Assembly: GCA_022453515.1 (NCBI GenBank)
Contig: JAJNNY010000011.1
Location: forward strand, 496,001-560,000
Origin: Astrocystis sublimbata
Taxonomy: Eukaryota > Ascomycota > Sordariomycetes > Xylariales > Xylariaceae
Length of the DNA: 64,000 nucleotides
Reading direction: 5' to 3'
Shown here: positions 43,773 through 55,562 of the stretch, one piece after another
Position numbering within the stretch: position 1 is the stretch's first letter
Layout: every line of letters begins with the position of its first letter
The notes under the pieces: generated by a model
Seen by the model: only the letters and a program-made list of their open reading frames with translations
Databases searched by the model: none
What the model was told of the DNA's origin: nothing
Position numbers and translations under genes: made by a program

Positions 43773-45376
43773 GGTGATATTTCTCTATGGTGTGGATATT
43801 TCGGTTGGTGAAGTTTGCAGTTGCGTACTGAATAGGTGCTGGTTGTCTGATGTGTGATCTGTGTGCTGTATGTGCTGCGTGTGCTTCGACTAGCAATAAC
43901 GTAATCCCTTACCATCCGTCCTCGAGCTATATATGCTGCGAAGCGAGAAGTTGCCATAATGTCTCCAGTTCAACAAGGCCTTTATTGAGCAGCTTTGATG
44001 GGATGCTGGGAAGGCAAGACGGTAAGAACGAGCCTTCAGTAGCCAAACGGTCGCTTTGTCCAGGGGTTCAAGCTCGAGCAGAGACGAAAGCATCGATGTC
44101 ACATTAGCAAATGTAGCTGGTGCAAAGAGCGGCCGTGACAAAGAGAAAACAGCGGGGGTTAGTAGTCGAGGTTTGTCTTGCCTCGCCTCTTCACTCATCC
44201 TCCGATAGAACACCCAAACAGTTGGGAATCTTCTCTTTCACAAAGCAAACAGAATTTATTGTATTCCTCTCGGCATTGCAATACCTACCTACACACCTAC
44301 CTGCTCACGATTTAATTAGCAATTCACAGGAAGGCATTGGTATTTCTTGGAGAACCAGATCGGAAAGGGCGTAAAAGATGATTTGATTGATTCCATATTA
44401 CTATTGGCCCGTTATTCGCTACATGGACAATGGTATTAACAAGCTTTGGGTGAACAACCGCGTTGTTGTATCTAGATTGGAAGCTCAGTTGTCGATAGAG
44501 AGAGTCCTTTTCTTTGGTGGGAAGTGACCGTAGATATGCGAAATGTAGCCCGGGAGTTATTATGTACGTCGTTCGTCAGAGTGGTGAAAAGGAGAGGAAG
44601 GGAAGGGGCTGCAGAGTACCTGCCTGCATTGGTGACGGGACCTTTCTTTCAGCTTTCAGCACCCCCACCTTCAGCACCCGACCATGCTAGGTAAGTGCCT
44701 GCCTAGCCCCCTTGGTAACTTTAGTTACGCTGTAAATAGAGGAACGCCAGGGTCCAGCCACACTCTCGAATTCAGCACCAACCAACCAACCTTATTGCTG
44801 ACTCGGCACGTACTTCCAATAGATTAGTTGAACCTTTGCAAAGACTCACATGTCTATAATTTTATTAGTCCACTTTGGGATGCGCCATGTAGTAAATACT
44901 AGTACACCAAATCCAGGACTATCAAACTCTCCATTCCTAGTTTCCCACCGGCATCGACGCGTACTTACTCGTAAGTAAGCAAGCGTGCACGGACAACAGA
45001 GAATGGATGCTCAACGTTCACTCACATCTCCATCTCGACATGCGCATCTCGGCTTGAGCTCACCCTTCCCTTTCACCCCTGGGCTCGTCTCACTCGGCGC
45101 CCCTGATCTCTCGCAATTAGCGCCCGGTGCAGTCAGTCAATGAGTGATCTTGTACTACCATTTCCCATCTTCAACTCCTATCCGCAACACTCGTCCCACC
45201 CACCTACCCTCTCCCCACAGGTTCACGACGGACCGCATTGCAGATGTGTTGAATCCGGCAGTCCCGGACCCCTGCGCCCTGCGACCGTGCGAGGCAGCCG
45301 TCGTGCCGAGTCCGTCCGCCCACCCCATCATCACATCGCCCCCGTCCCGTCCCGTCCCGTCCCCGTCCTCGCCGTC
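43773..45376. other. Divergent intergenic region
   Basis: About 1.6 kb between a minus-strand and a plus-strand gene. An in-frame ATG at 45140 could extend the DUF3431 protein. A CCCGT pentanucleotide repeat lies near 45343-45363. Nothing else is coding by my reading. Confidence 0.4.
45343..45363. repeat. CCCGT pentanucleotide repeat
   Basis: About four CCCGT units in the leader just upstream of the chosen DUF3431 start. Confidence 0.7.
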
Positions 45377-46541
45377 ATGGTCGTGACGCTGCGCAGTCCG
45401 CGGCGCTTGCTGGTCGCAACCCTTCTCGCGACCGTCCTCTTCCTCTTCTTCGCCCTGCGCCACCGCTCCGACACGACCGATGTCTTCGGAAGACGCCCCG
45501 GCGCTCGGCCGTCGTCGGCGCCCATAACCTTCCACCCCGAAGACGACGAGCGCCCGCCCCCCTCCTCCGCCGACACCGAGATAGACCCCGAGCTAGAACG
45601 CCAGGCACAACAGGCCCGCGAGCTCGAGCTCGTCGTCGCCAGCGTGCGAGCCGAGAACACAAGCTGGTTCCACACCTACCTGCCCTCCTGGCACAAGAAC
45701 ATCTACGTCGCCGACGACCCTAGCGCGGCCTTCACCGTGCCGCAAAACAAGGGGCGCGAGGCCATGGTGTACCTGACGTACATGATCGACCGCTACGACA
45801 GCCTTCCGCAGAACATACTCTTCGTGCACGCGTCGCGCTTCGCGTGGCACAACGACGACCCGGACTACGACGCCCTGCCGCCCCTGCGCCGCTTCCGCCT
45901 GTCTTATTTACGCGCGCAAGGCTACGTCAACCTGCGCTGCGTCTGGGTCATCGGCTGCCCCGGCGAGATCCGCCCCGCGCTCGACGAGGCTAAGCGCGAG
46001 GAAGTTCTTAAGGACGAGACGCAGAAACTGCAGGCTAAGCATATCTACAAGGAGGCTTTTATGGAGATACTCCCTGAGGTAGCTGTTCCTGATGTCGTGG
46101 CTGTGAGCTGCTGCTCGCAGTTTGGTGTGACGAGGGACACCATCCGGAGCCGGCCTAAGGCGGACTACGTCCGCTACCGAGATTGGCTGCTCAATACCCC
46201 CTTGGACGATGCGCTGAACGGACGGGTTTTCGAATTCGCCTGGCATAGTGAGTCCCCCTCCCCCTCATAACTTTCCTGTCATCTCCTCATGGAGCAAAAA
46301 ATGGGCGTCTCAACACTAACATCACACCCTCTGTCCAGTCATATTCGGCAAGGAAGCCATCCACTGCCCCACAGCATCCGAATGCTACTGCAACGTCTTC
46401 GGGCTCTGCGACGACATGGCCTGCCCCGGCGACGACGCCTGCGACGGCCGCTACATCCTCCCACCGTACTCGACGCTCCCCAAAGGCTGGCCTCTTGTCG
46501 GCTGGCAGGAGGAAGAGAGGGCGTTCGCTGGGCCGCTGTGA
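45377..46541 (+). CDS. DUF3431 family type II membrane protein
   Basis: Two exons (45377-46247, 46339-46541) give 357 aa. The N-terminus MVVTLRSPRRLLVATLLATV is a basic stretch followed by one hydrophobic segment to about residue 27, a type II signal anchor, so the body probably faces the secretory lumen, consistent with the glycosyltransferase-like appearance of the family. Conserved-looking segments are ENTSWFHTYLPSWHKNIYVA, GREAMVYLTYMIDRYDSLP, LFVHASRFAWHNDDP and VAVSCCSQFGVTRDTIRSR. The Cys-rich C-terminus has CPTASECYCNVFGLCDD, and the protein ends with PPYSTLPKGWPLVGW. Biochemical function is not known. An upstream in-frame ATG at 45140 would put 79 low-complexity residues before the anchor; I prefer 45377. 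Confidence 0.85.
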
Positions 46542-47571
46542 TCTACCTACCTACATGATTATTTTTACAAAATGCCATATTTACCATCTAGTTGGGTTTT
46601 TATCTTTTTGGCTACTTACCTACTATATTCGCTACCCTTTTACGGGGAAAGGAAGGCGCAGATATTTATCATCAATACCCAACCAACCATATATCTTCCG
46701 CACGAAGGTAGGCAACAGGAGATGTAAAAGGTGGAACGAAGCAAGCAAGCGGGTTTCGAATTATGGCTTTTTCCGCCAAGGAATGAAGAACCGATCCTCT
46801 GCTCACACCGCATAGGAAGGTGGAGTGAGAGTGAAAGTGCATGCATGTATGAATAGGTAGGCGTTTGGGTCAGTCAAGTCAGGGTTCAAAGCGTCGGTTC
46901 AAAACGTGTGTGTGTCATCGACTCATCGTCACATCATACTAAGCACGAGGGTTGAAATTACCTTGCCTTACATGTACCATTAATAGATAGCTACCTGCCT
47001 GGGTAATGCAAGATAGGCGATCGCCTTTTCGCCAGTTCAAACGATTAAATGCAGAATTAATCACCAACGAGTTAATAGTAAATAGTAAGAAATTGAAAAG
47101 ACGACTGGCAAATTTTCGTTTACTATATTTATATTATATCGCTATTGAGAGCCTCACTCAACTCACTACATCGCGCTTTGTGCCAGTGCAGTTGATCTTG
47201 GGCGTATAGGCGCATGGCCAACATCGTGATCTGCCGGGATGGGACATCTCAGTGTCAAGCTGCTTGTTGTTGATCTTCGCCCCGTTTCATGTCTCCCCCC
47301 CTTTTCTTGTTCCCTTGCTTTCGCAAGACTTTCTAACCAGCACCGCTAACCATATTAAAAGCCAAGTTCGAGATTCTAATTGTGTTTATTTTTGTTTGTT
47401 CCCATTTCCATTCCTCGACTATAGAGTTTTTATGTTTCATGTTTTTCACTCATCCCATACAACTCATTCATTCATTCATTGGCAATCTATACAACTGCGC
47501 CTAATGCAATCTGACTGTCTGTAGCGGGAAAAAGAGAAAAGAGAAAGGTACTATAACCAAAGACCACACAC
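46542..47571. other. Convergent intergenic region
   Basis: About 1 kb between converging stops. T-rich in the right half, probably transaldolase 3' UTR. No gene. Confidence 0.4.
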
Positions 47572-49044
47572 TTAAGCAGTAACCTTCTGCTTGATGATGT
47601 CCTTCAGGGTGACGGCGTCGGCGGCGAATTTGCTGATACCCTCACGCAGCTTCTCGACGGCCATCTGCTCCTCGTTGAAGTCGAAGCGGAAGAGGGCCTC
47701 GTCGCTGATGTATGACTTCTTCTCGATGTTGAGCGACGACGCGTCCGACGCGTCGAGCTTCTTGGGTACGGCATCTTGGGAGTTCAACATATCCTCGAGC
47801 AGGTTGGGCTATTACTATCTGTTAGTCGTAATGTTCTTTCTCTTACCAGGCACACGGTTCCACATAAAAAGATAAAGCATGACTTACGGAGATGGTGAGG
47901 TAGTCGCAGCCGGCAAGCTCGGTGATCTCACCGACGTTGCGGAAGGAGGCGCCCATGACGATGGTCTTGTAGCCGTACTTCTTGTAGTAGTTGAAGATGC
48001 CCTGGACTGACTTGACACCGGGGTCCTCCTCCTTGGTGTACTCCTTCTTGTTCGCGGCCTTGTACCAGTCGAGGATACGGCCGACGAAGGGGGAGATGAG
48101 GAAGGCACCGGCCTCGGCGGCGGCGATGGCCTGGGTCTGGGAGAACATGAGGGTCAGGTTGCAGTTGATGCCGTGGTCGCGCTGCAGGATCTCGGCGGCC
48201 TTGATGCCTTCCCATGTGGAGGCGATCTTGATCAGGATGCGGTCCTTGGAGATGCCCTGCTGCTTGTACAGCTGTGAAGTGGTGGTCTTGTTAGCATGCT
48301 CGTTCTCTTCTATACAGATGGGGGATCTTCGTCCGTAAGGACTGAGTACATACGTCGATGATGTGGAGGGCCTTGTCGACGGAGGCCTTGGTGTCGAAGG
48401 AGAAGCGGGCATCAACCTCGGTGGAGACCTTGCCGGGGATGATCTGGAGAATCTCCTGGCCGAAGGCGACGAGCAGTCTGTCGAGAGCGGCATCGACCTG
48501 GGTGTCGACGTCGCCACCGTGGCTCTTGGCGTACTCGATGGCATTGTCGATCAGTTTGGCATACTCGGGCTTCTTGGAGGCGGCGAGGATGAGGGAAGGG
48601 TTGGTGGTGGCATCTTGGGGCTTGTATTTTCCGATGGCTGCGAAGCTGTTACTATCGCCGACGTGCTATACAATGATGGACGAGGTACGTACTAGCAAAG
48701 TCACCTAAACAACGCAAGAGAAAAAGTCTCAGTCAGCGCCCATTTGTTGGGATATCCTTCTCGCAACAGACATACCAGAGTCGCACACAACGACCTATTG
48801 ACAGAGATGTTAGTCAGTAAAGGGTAGCTGAAGAAAGCATTTGTGATCAGTGCGAGATGAGTGCTGCTGATGTCGGTCATGAAAGCATTCATAATTTGCT
48901 CTTGGTTTCGCGAGCTCTAGTAGAGGCTGAGCTGCGACGACATGGCAGCAGTTGGAGGGGTAATGTTGGTGGTATGAGGGGTAAAGGCACGGAGGGTCAA
49001 CTTACAGTGCCGCTGGCCTTCAATTGATCGAGAGAGGAAGACAT
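47572..49044 (-). CDS. TAL1: Transaldolase
   Basis: Pentose-phosphate enzyme moving a dihydroxyacetone unit from sedoheptulose 7-phosphate to glyceraldehyde 3-phosphate; cytosolic. Six exons: 49044-49006, 48794-48776 (19 nt), 48704-48693 (12 nt), 48637-48354, 48271-47888 and 47808-47572, giving 324 aa, the usual length. Visible signatures are [17 protein letters not shown] (active-site block), [13 protein letters not shown] with the Schiff-base Lys in [19 protein letters not shown] and [13 protein letters not shown]. The end is [10 protein letters not shown]. The two micro-exons encode only VVVCDSG and DFA plus part codons; a simple ORF search misses them and the start [13 protein letters not shown]. 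The neighbours are unrelated. Confidence 0.96.
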
Positions 49045-51189
49045 TTTGTACGATATGATGAATCTGCGATGTTTCTTGTACGTTGGGCTGTTTGGGGGTA
49101 TATGGGATCGTCAGGCAGATTGGTTGTTGTTTAGGTGAAGAGTATCGAGGTTATGACATGCGGCGAGCGACCAAGATGGACGGGCCCAGCAGCTGTTTTA
49201 TTCTACCGCACTGTACGTGTACCGTATTACGTTGTGGCGGGGCCTGTCCACCCGCTCGGTCCCAGTCCGGTTTTGTTTCCAGGATAGTCAGGTACCTTAG
49301 GGATAGAGCTACGGACATTTTTATGGAGTGAACAGTTTCTATTCTCCTCTGTCATCACTAGAAAAAGATGCAGCCTTGAATACATGCATCCCTTCTGATA
49401 TTTTCCCTTGTGCGTTTTCGATGCGTCGCACAGGAATCATAAGCACTGAGCCTGTCATGTCATGCTTGTGTTGTTGGCTACCTTGTGTTACCCCTCTATG
49501 TACCTCCCTGCACTGTACGCAGTTGTCATTCCTGGGTGGAGGGGTAATCCTCGACACAGCGCTCCGGCCGACGCCACTCCTTCAGGGTCCTCAACGTTAC
49601 AGATGATGCGTCTTGTGACAGGCCGATCCAGACAATGTTTTCGCCCCCTGGCCTGTCGTGTCTCTAATCAATCCCTAATCAATTGTCTTCCGCCGATGCC
49701 GCGACACCACTCAGACGCTGTCTGTCAAGCCTCGAACAACATCTAGGTGTTTGCACACGTGCTAGATTGCATGGTGAGTATTTGAGTAGGTACTTCTTGT
49801 CATTGGCCTGAGTAAGCGCACTGCAAGGATTACATATAGTGACCTCCAAGAACCTATTCTAACACTTCCTCGAAGAACCTTATCTACACATTCGCCTCGA
49901 TACTATTTAATGCCAACCAAGCATGTAAGTCTATGCTAAAATAATTGATGCTTGCTTATAAACAGTCCCATTGGGCATCATGCACACTTGGTATCCAGCT
50001 AAACTACAGCTTACATACCAACTCTGGGTCTCAGTATAAACTGAATAGCTTCCCGGAGACGAGCGGAGTTGACGGAGAAGTTGCCAAGCCTTTCCTCCTT
50101 AGGCTCTTACTGTAGCATTTCCGACTCCGGCATGAGCTCAACTGCAGCTCTCGCCTAACCTTCGACACCTACCTATATCTATCTATCTCCGATCAGTAAC
50201 TATCTGCTTACCTATCGTGAATTACAATTACACAAGGATTGACAAGGTGCGGTCAAGCTCCGCGCAGATACAGAAACCTGCCACAGCTAGTACTCGCTAG
50301 TCCTAAAATGCAAAGGAAATTGCTTAGGAGCCATCTGACCAGAAATTGTCGCAAAGATTCGTGCATTTCCACGTGGGGAGGGGCTCCCGTGTTACCCATC
50401 GCGGCTGATTGGCCCTAGTGCCTTCTCGGCGGCCGGCGCTCTCGGCGAGATGTTGTCAGAGGTTGAAAGGACTTTTCCAGACGCGTTACTTAGCCTTTGC
50501 CTCTATGAACCTGACGAATAATGCCGTAAGTGTCATGACTTGGATCACAAATCAAGATTATATAGCAAAAATATGCTTTAGTTACCTAAGCTTAGATCTA
50601 GATGATGGATATATCTACTTACCTACTCACTTGGTTGTTCATTCAACTTTAGCCAAACAATCAAAACTTACATGGATGAAAAATCTCAGAAACAAACATA
50701 TGTGCTCTACGTGACCACCATTTGATAAATATACTTTTCCCTCAACTTATCTATACACCCCGTGGAAGGTATATATCAGACACAAGCTAGGGCAATCGGG
50801 TAAGAATGCGTAGCAAACATGGCATCGCTTATCTCGTTCATTGATCTAGTCATGGACAAACACGGTTGCATCTGTTGATCTGCTTTTGACCAGGGATATT
50901 GTCTGATCAGGGATAATTTTTTTGATCAGGGAGATATAGTATACAACTACCTACAGAGGTCGAATCAACCCGAACTTTTTCCCACTCTGAGAAATGCCCA
51001 CAAATGCCGTCCGTAATGGTGATGGTGATGCCAACCCAATTCATGGGGATGCTGTTTTGTTTTCCCTTGTTTTCCCGGCCAAGTCGCATACCTTTTCGAT
51101 CCTGAACCATGTCTGTCCAATTGCTGTCACACCTGCCTGCATTCATTCAAACAGGAAGCATCAGACTTCAAGGCTTCCACACTTCAGAC
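49045..51189. other. Intergenic, no gene seen
   Basis: About 2.1 kb. The left part is the transaldolase promoter. A CTAT repeat occurs near 50173-50189. ORFs here have no motifs. Confidence 0.4.
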
Positions 51190-53829
51190 TCAGTCCTCAG
51201 TAATATCACCATACTGCCACATCCCGAACCGATTACCCTTAGCCTCAGTTTCGACCTCGCGCAGCTTCTTGAGCACCTCCTCGGACGCGCGGCCGCGTTC
51301 CCACGCCTTCAGCTTCTTGGGCACCATGGCATAGCCGGCCGCCACCACGTCCTTGTTGATCGAGTCCGTGAACGATCCGCTCGCCTTCTCGTCGAACAGA
51401 GTAATGTAGTTGAGCCCTTCCTTCGCGTCCACAAAATCGAAGCTGGCAACGAGGGTGCGGCCATCCGTGGCGTCGGCGATGAAGTCCGTCGCTTCGCGGA
51501 AGTAGTCGGTGGCTGTGGGCAGCTGGATGAAGGATAGCACGGCGTCGACGGCTTGTCCGCGGAGCTTCTGCACATTGAACTGGGGCTGGTCTAGAGGGCG
51601 GAGTTTGGACCATGCCACCTGCTCGCTGTTGCCGTAGTCGATGTAGACAACTTCGGACACCTTCGCCGTGCGGTCGTTGGAGCGCACACGGGCGCGGTAC
51701 CACTGGCCGTCCAGGGAGAACTTGGCCGCGACGTACATGCCCACCTTGGGCGCATCGTCAAGAGGCTTGCTATTCTTCGAGTCGATATGGAATTTCTTGA
51801 ATTCGTTCATCATGATCTCGAGAGCTGAGGTGCCCTTGCCGATCTCCTGGATCTTGAGCTTGCCGTTCGAGTCAATGTTAGTGACGACGACCTCGCGATA
51901 GTCAGTAGCCTTCTTGTCAGTAGCTTCCGATTCAGCAGCCTCAGCAGGGGCAGCCTCTTCGTCGTCGTCCACCTCTTGGGACGGGTCCCAGTCCTGCCAC
52001 AACGCCTTGCGACCTTCCTTGGCCTTCTTCTCGGCAGCTAGCAGCTCGTTGGCGTTTCCAGCCTTCTCTGCCGAATACTGGTGAACCTGAGCCAAACCTT
52101 CCTCCACGAGGACTTTGGCAAAGCTTTCACGGCCGATGTAGAGATCACCGATAAAGCCGCCGACCTTGTCGATGTCGTACACGTCGATCTCACAGTCGCG
52201 CTGGTTGCATCGGCGGTTAGCAAGTTCTAAAGCCTCCTGCCCGAAAGGCTCGCCGCCCTCTCCATTGGCCCGGGGTGCTCTAGGAGCACGGACTCCAGCA
52301 AGCACCATGGTGATCTTGACACTTTCGCGGGGAATAAGAACGGTGAAACGTGATCCGGCCTTGCAGAAGTCGACGACACCGGGCACCTTCTTTTGACGTG
52401 ATAGCGTCGACAGCTGCAGCTTTGCTTTCTGTACAGATTCAGAGGCATCCGCGTATGCCCTGGCCTTCGATGCTTTGCCCGACCATATACCCTTCTTTTG
52501 GGTCTTTGCTTCTTCCTGGGCAGCGAGTAACTCATCGTAGTTGGGGGCTCTGTCGGTGTCGTCCTTCCTGTGACGGATGACTGAACACCAGCCATCCTGT
52601 ACGAGGGCCGTGTTGATGTTCTTGCCCTTATCAGTCACTGTGGCAACATCGCGAGCTTCGAACCCATCTGTCGCTGGCTTTGAACCGTCTATCGAAACCT
52701 TCACATGTTTTCCGATCAGTTTCTTTCGTAGGTACTCCTTGGCTTCGTCGCGGAAGGGAGCTTCAGAGGGTTCACCGGCTCGAGGTCCGCGAACACTGCT
52801 GAGGTTGATGCGCTTTTCGTCACCATTCTTTGTTCGGACGAATATCGTGTCTGAGCTCATGACTCTAGTGACAGTCATATCTGACGAGCCGCCACTAGTT
52901 GCTTTCGCTACATGGTCCTTGTGCAAGCGTAACTTCGATCCTTGTGCCTTCTTCTCTGCCGCACGGAACGCAGCCATTTTCGAGCCGAGGAGAGTGGAGT
53001 GGAAGTCGTTACATCTTGCTAAGCCATCGGCAAGCAAAAACTCGGCAATACTCCCCCGCGGGTGGATGAGGGACGCTATGAGCTGGCCTTGCGAGCTGGT
53101 GCCGACCAATTCGACCTTAACGTCGCGTTGTAGGAGTCGTTGCTCGACGAATTGTCGCGCCTCATTGCCGAACTCTTCGGCAGCCTGGGTTGTACCGGTC
53201 GATTGGTTAACTCGTTCTGTGGATGGTGTGCGAATACCAGCAATGAGAGTCATGACCTGGAGGTGCGAGTTGTCCGACAACTTCAGCCGAACAAGACATC
53301 GGTCGCCGCTTAGTACGCGTTCAACAATGCCGTCGACACTCTTTCCCTTCCATTGGCTGAAGTCAATGGATCCGATGTCGTTGTTGACCTCGATAGCTCC
53401 GCTTGTAGATGACCACAGTCCTTTGCTTTCGCTTCTGGCCTGCGATTCAAGGTTTCGGAGGGTCTCAAGACGTCCAAGTGTCTCTTCCGACTCCTCTTTA
53501 CGCCCAGCATCCTCCCTAACCTTGAGCCAACCAGCCTTCACGAGGTCGTCAGGGATCTGGGTACCGTCTTTCAACTGAGCATACCCATATTCGCGTCCAG
53601 AAGGTACGGTATAGAGGATCGTGCATTGAACGGGCTTGCCAACCGTCAACTTCCGAAGATAGTCACGCGATTGAAACGCGAATGGTTCGTCGCCATCCTT
53701 ATTCAGACGAGGACCAGTAACGAATGCAAGGGAAAAGGTTCGCTCAGCATTCGGGTTATTTTGGCTGGCGAGTACCAGAGTGTCACCACTCAGTACCAAC
53801 TTCACATTGGCAAAGAATTGTTTCGCCAT
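51190..53829 (-). CDS. Tudor-SN / staphylococcal nuclease domain protein (SND1-like)
   Basis: RNA-binding regulator with four SNase-like repeats and a Tudor domain, linked in other eukaryotes to RNA decay, splicing and stress granules. Single exon, 879 aa, close to the usual length. SN repeats start near residues 5, 165, 315 and 480, each with a strand such as GDRCLVRLKL or SDTIFVRTKNG followed by LxGxRxPR-like text (VRGPRAGEPSEAPF, LAGVRAPRAP). The catalytic Arg/Glu set of true nuclease is largely absent, as in the family. The Tudor core at about 700-755 has VGMYVAAKFSLDGQWYRARV and VYIDYGNSEQVAWSKLRPL. A partial fifth SN domain ends the protein. The lack of introns in such a long gene stands out against the fragmented neighbours. 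Confidence 0.95.
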   Translation of the reverse strand: MAKQFFANVKLVLSGDTLVLASQNNPNAERTFSLAFVTGPRLNKDGDEPFAFQSRDYLRKLTVGKPVQCTILYTVPSGREYGYAQLKDGTQIPDDLVKAGWLKVREDAGRKEESEETLGRLETLRNLESQARSESKGLWSSTSGAIEVNNDIGSIDFSQWKGKSVDGIVERVLSGDRCLVRLKLSDNSHLQVMTLIAGIRTPSTERVNQSTGTTQAAEEFGNEARQFVEQRLLQRDVKVELVGTSSQGQLIASLIHPRGSIAEFLLADGLARCNDFHSTLLGSKMAAFRAAEKKAQGSKLRLHKDHVAKATSGGSSDMTVTRVMSSDTIFVRTKNGDEKRINLSSVRGPRAGEPSEAPFRDEAKEYLRKKLIGKHVKVSIDGSKPATDGFEARDVATVTDKGKNINTALVQDGWCSVIRHRKDDTDRAPNYDELLAAQEEAKTQKKGIWSGKASKARAYADASESVQKAKLQLSTLSRQKKVPGVVDFCKAGSRFTVLIPRESVKITMVLAGVRAPRAPRANGEGGEPFGQEALELANRRCNQRDCEIDVYDIDKVGGFIGDLYIGRESFAKVLVEEGLAQVHQYSAEKAGNANELLAAEKKAKEGRKALWQDWDPSQEVDDDEEAAPAEAAESEATDKKATDYREVVVTNIDSNGKLKIQEIGKGTSALEIMMNEFKKFHIDSKNSKPLDDAPKVGMYVAAKFSLDGQWYRARVRSNDRTAKVSEVVYIDYGNSEQVAWSKLRPLDQPQFNVQKLRGQAVDAVLSFIQLPTATDYFREATDFIADATDGRTLVASFDFVDAKEGLNYITLFDEKASGSFTDSINKDVVAAGYAMVPKKLKAWERGRASEEVLKKLREVETEAKGNRFGMWQYGDITED

Positions 53830-55562
53830 GATTGTAAGCGAGCGACGATTTTAGTAATGTGAAAAGACACAACCACCGAACCAAACTTGTGAAAGTTGCT
53901 GTATGATCCATTAGCATGGGGTTCGTTCTTGATCGATGCCCGCGACGATCTTGTGAAAGAGAGGAAACAAAAGGATTGGGACGTGGATCGAAAGAAGGCT
54001 TGAGGGAACAGTTATTCTCCTGCAGATGACTGAAATATCGGTGAGGGTGGGAGTACCCGCCACAGCATACACATAGTACGTTGTGTGAATGTAGACATGA
54101 TGGTGGATCTGGACCTGAAGCTGAAGTGGGTACAACCCCCATTCACAGGCGCAATACTCAGGATGGAGATGTGTGATTCTATGGGACAAAACAACAGTGA
54201 ATCTGAGTGACTGACTCAGAAGAGGCTCGACGTGAAATATAACCCTCTCATGCAAGGCTAGTATGTGTGTGTATTTGTGTGTGCGTGTCTGTGTTGGCCG
54301 ATGTTACCGAGCTATTTCTGAGCTCGGCCCGGCAAGGAATACCCAAATGTTACACCAGCTCACGTGCAGCGAGAATAAGCACGATTATGGTGAAAAGCCT
54401 CGAGGTAATGAAGGAAGATGTGAATTTTGAAAATTGTGTACAGCAGCAGCATAGCTGTTCTGATGGGGTTTAGAGCAACATGATGAAAGGTGTTATACAA
54501 GAGCTATAGTATTGGTAGAACCTCAAGCTGTACGCATGTGCCTCGGCAGCTCACGAGGCAGCTAGCTACACAGATGAGATGCCACAAGTACGTATCGCTA
54601 GTTGGAGAGTTGAACATGGTGGGTAGGTGTGAGGAACGTGGAAAGCTCCGACTTACCGAAAATGCCAATTGGGGGAATCGGGCAGTCGAGAGGTAACGCC
54701 GAGATTTCAAGGACGGATGAAGAAACACAGCTCGAGATATGGATTTTAGCAGAATGGAAAGAGCTGGATAGGGGTCCTTCGGTTTGGAGTTCAAGGTGAA
54801 GGTAGGTCTCGATTTTGGACAGGTGGTTTCACCAGGTTGTGTGGGGAAAGGGTATCTAGGTGGGAGGTAGTTTCCATAATTGACTTAACGCCGCAACGTT
54901 ATATGGATCGAGGACAGGTGGCCAGCCAGGTACACAGGCGAGATCAGACACGGGACAGACTGCATTCACGGCATGAGACAGCTGGCAATCAGTCGCTACG
55001 CGATTCTTGCTGGGGAGAATGTGCAAGGGGTATCTTGCCTGGAACGGATTAGCGTCTTCCATCGGCGGCTGATGTGGTCCCTCACTTCAGGCCCTGAAGT
55101 TCAGGGAGCTATGGCGGGGCCATAGCGGGGTAAGTCCAGTCCAGATGGCATCATGCCGAGGGCGGGGTGGTTCTGTAGGTATTCCAAGGGTACAGGAGGG
55201 ATTTCGAGTCTGAGTGACTGCAAGCCCCAGACAGGGAAATCAATTTCTCGTAACTAATGTGGTATTGAATCTAAAGTACGAACTGGACAAGTGGTCTAAT
55301 TAATGGACTGGTGGACTAAATCTTTATCACACAGCATCATGTAGCCCCAAGCCAGTCTCACAGAAGAGCATTCAAACATATATCACATCACGATGGATCA
55401 CATTTAATCTCAACATGGCAAATAAGCACAGGATGTGACTACACATGAACTGACCACAGGATTTGGGTGTTATTTTGATCAGATTTTAGCTATCTTGATT
55501 TAGTACTCGCAAAGAGTGTTCCTTCATCCAAGCCTCTTTCCTGACGTTACTGGTTCACCAAT
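53830..55562. other. Intergenic, no gene seen
   Basis: About 1.7 kb between two minus-strand genes, including the Tudor-SN promoter. Contains a GT-rich tract near 54261-54293 and no convincing coding frame. Confidence 0.4.

Noticed and set aside
45140..45376. N-terminal extension of the DUF3431 protein from an upstream in-frame ATG
   Set aside because: It would bury the signal anchor behind 79 low-complexity residues, and codon choice there is not gene-like.
50409..50714. 101-codon ORF in the transaldolase/Tudor-SN gap
   Set aside because: No motif, AT-rich codons and no homologous look.
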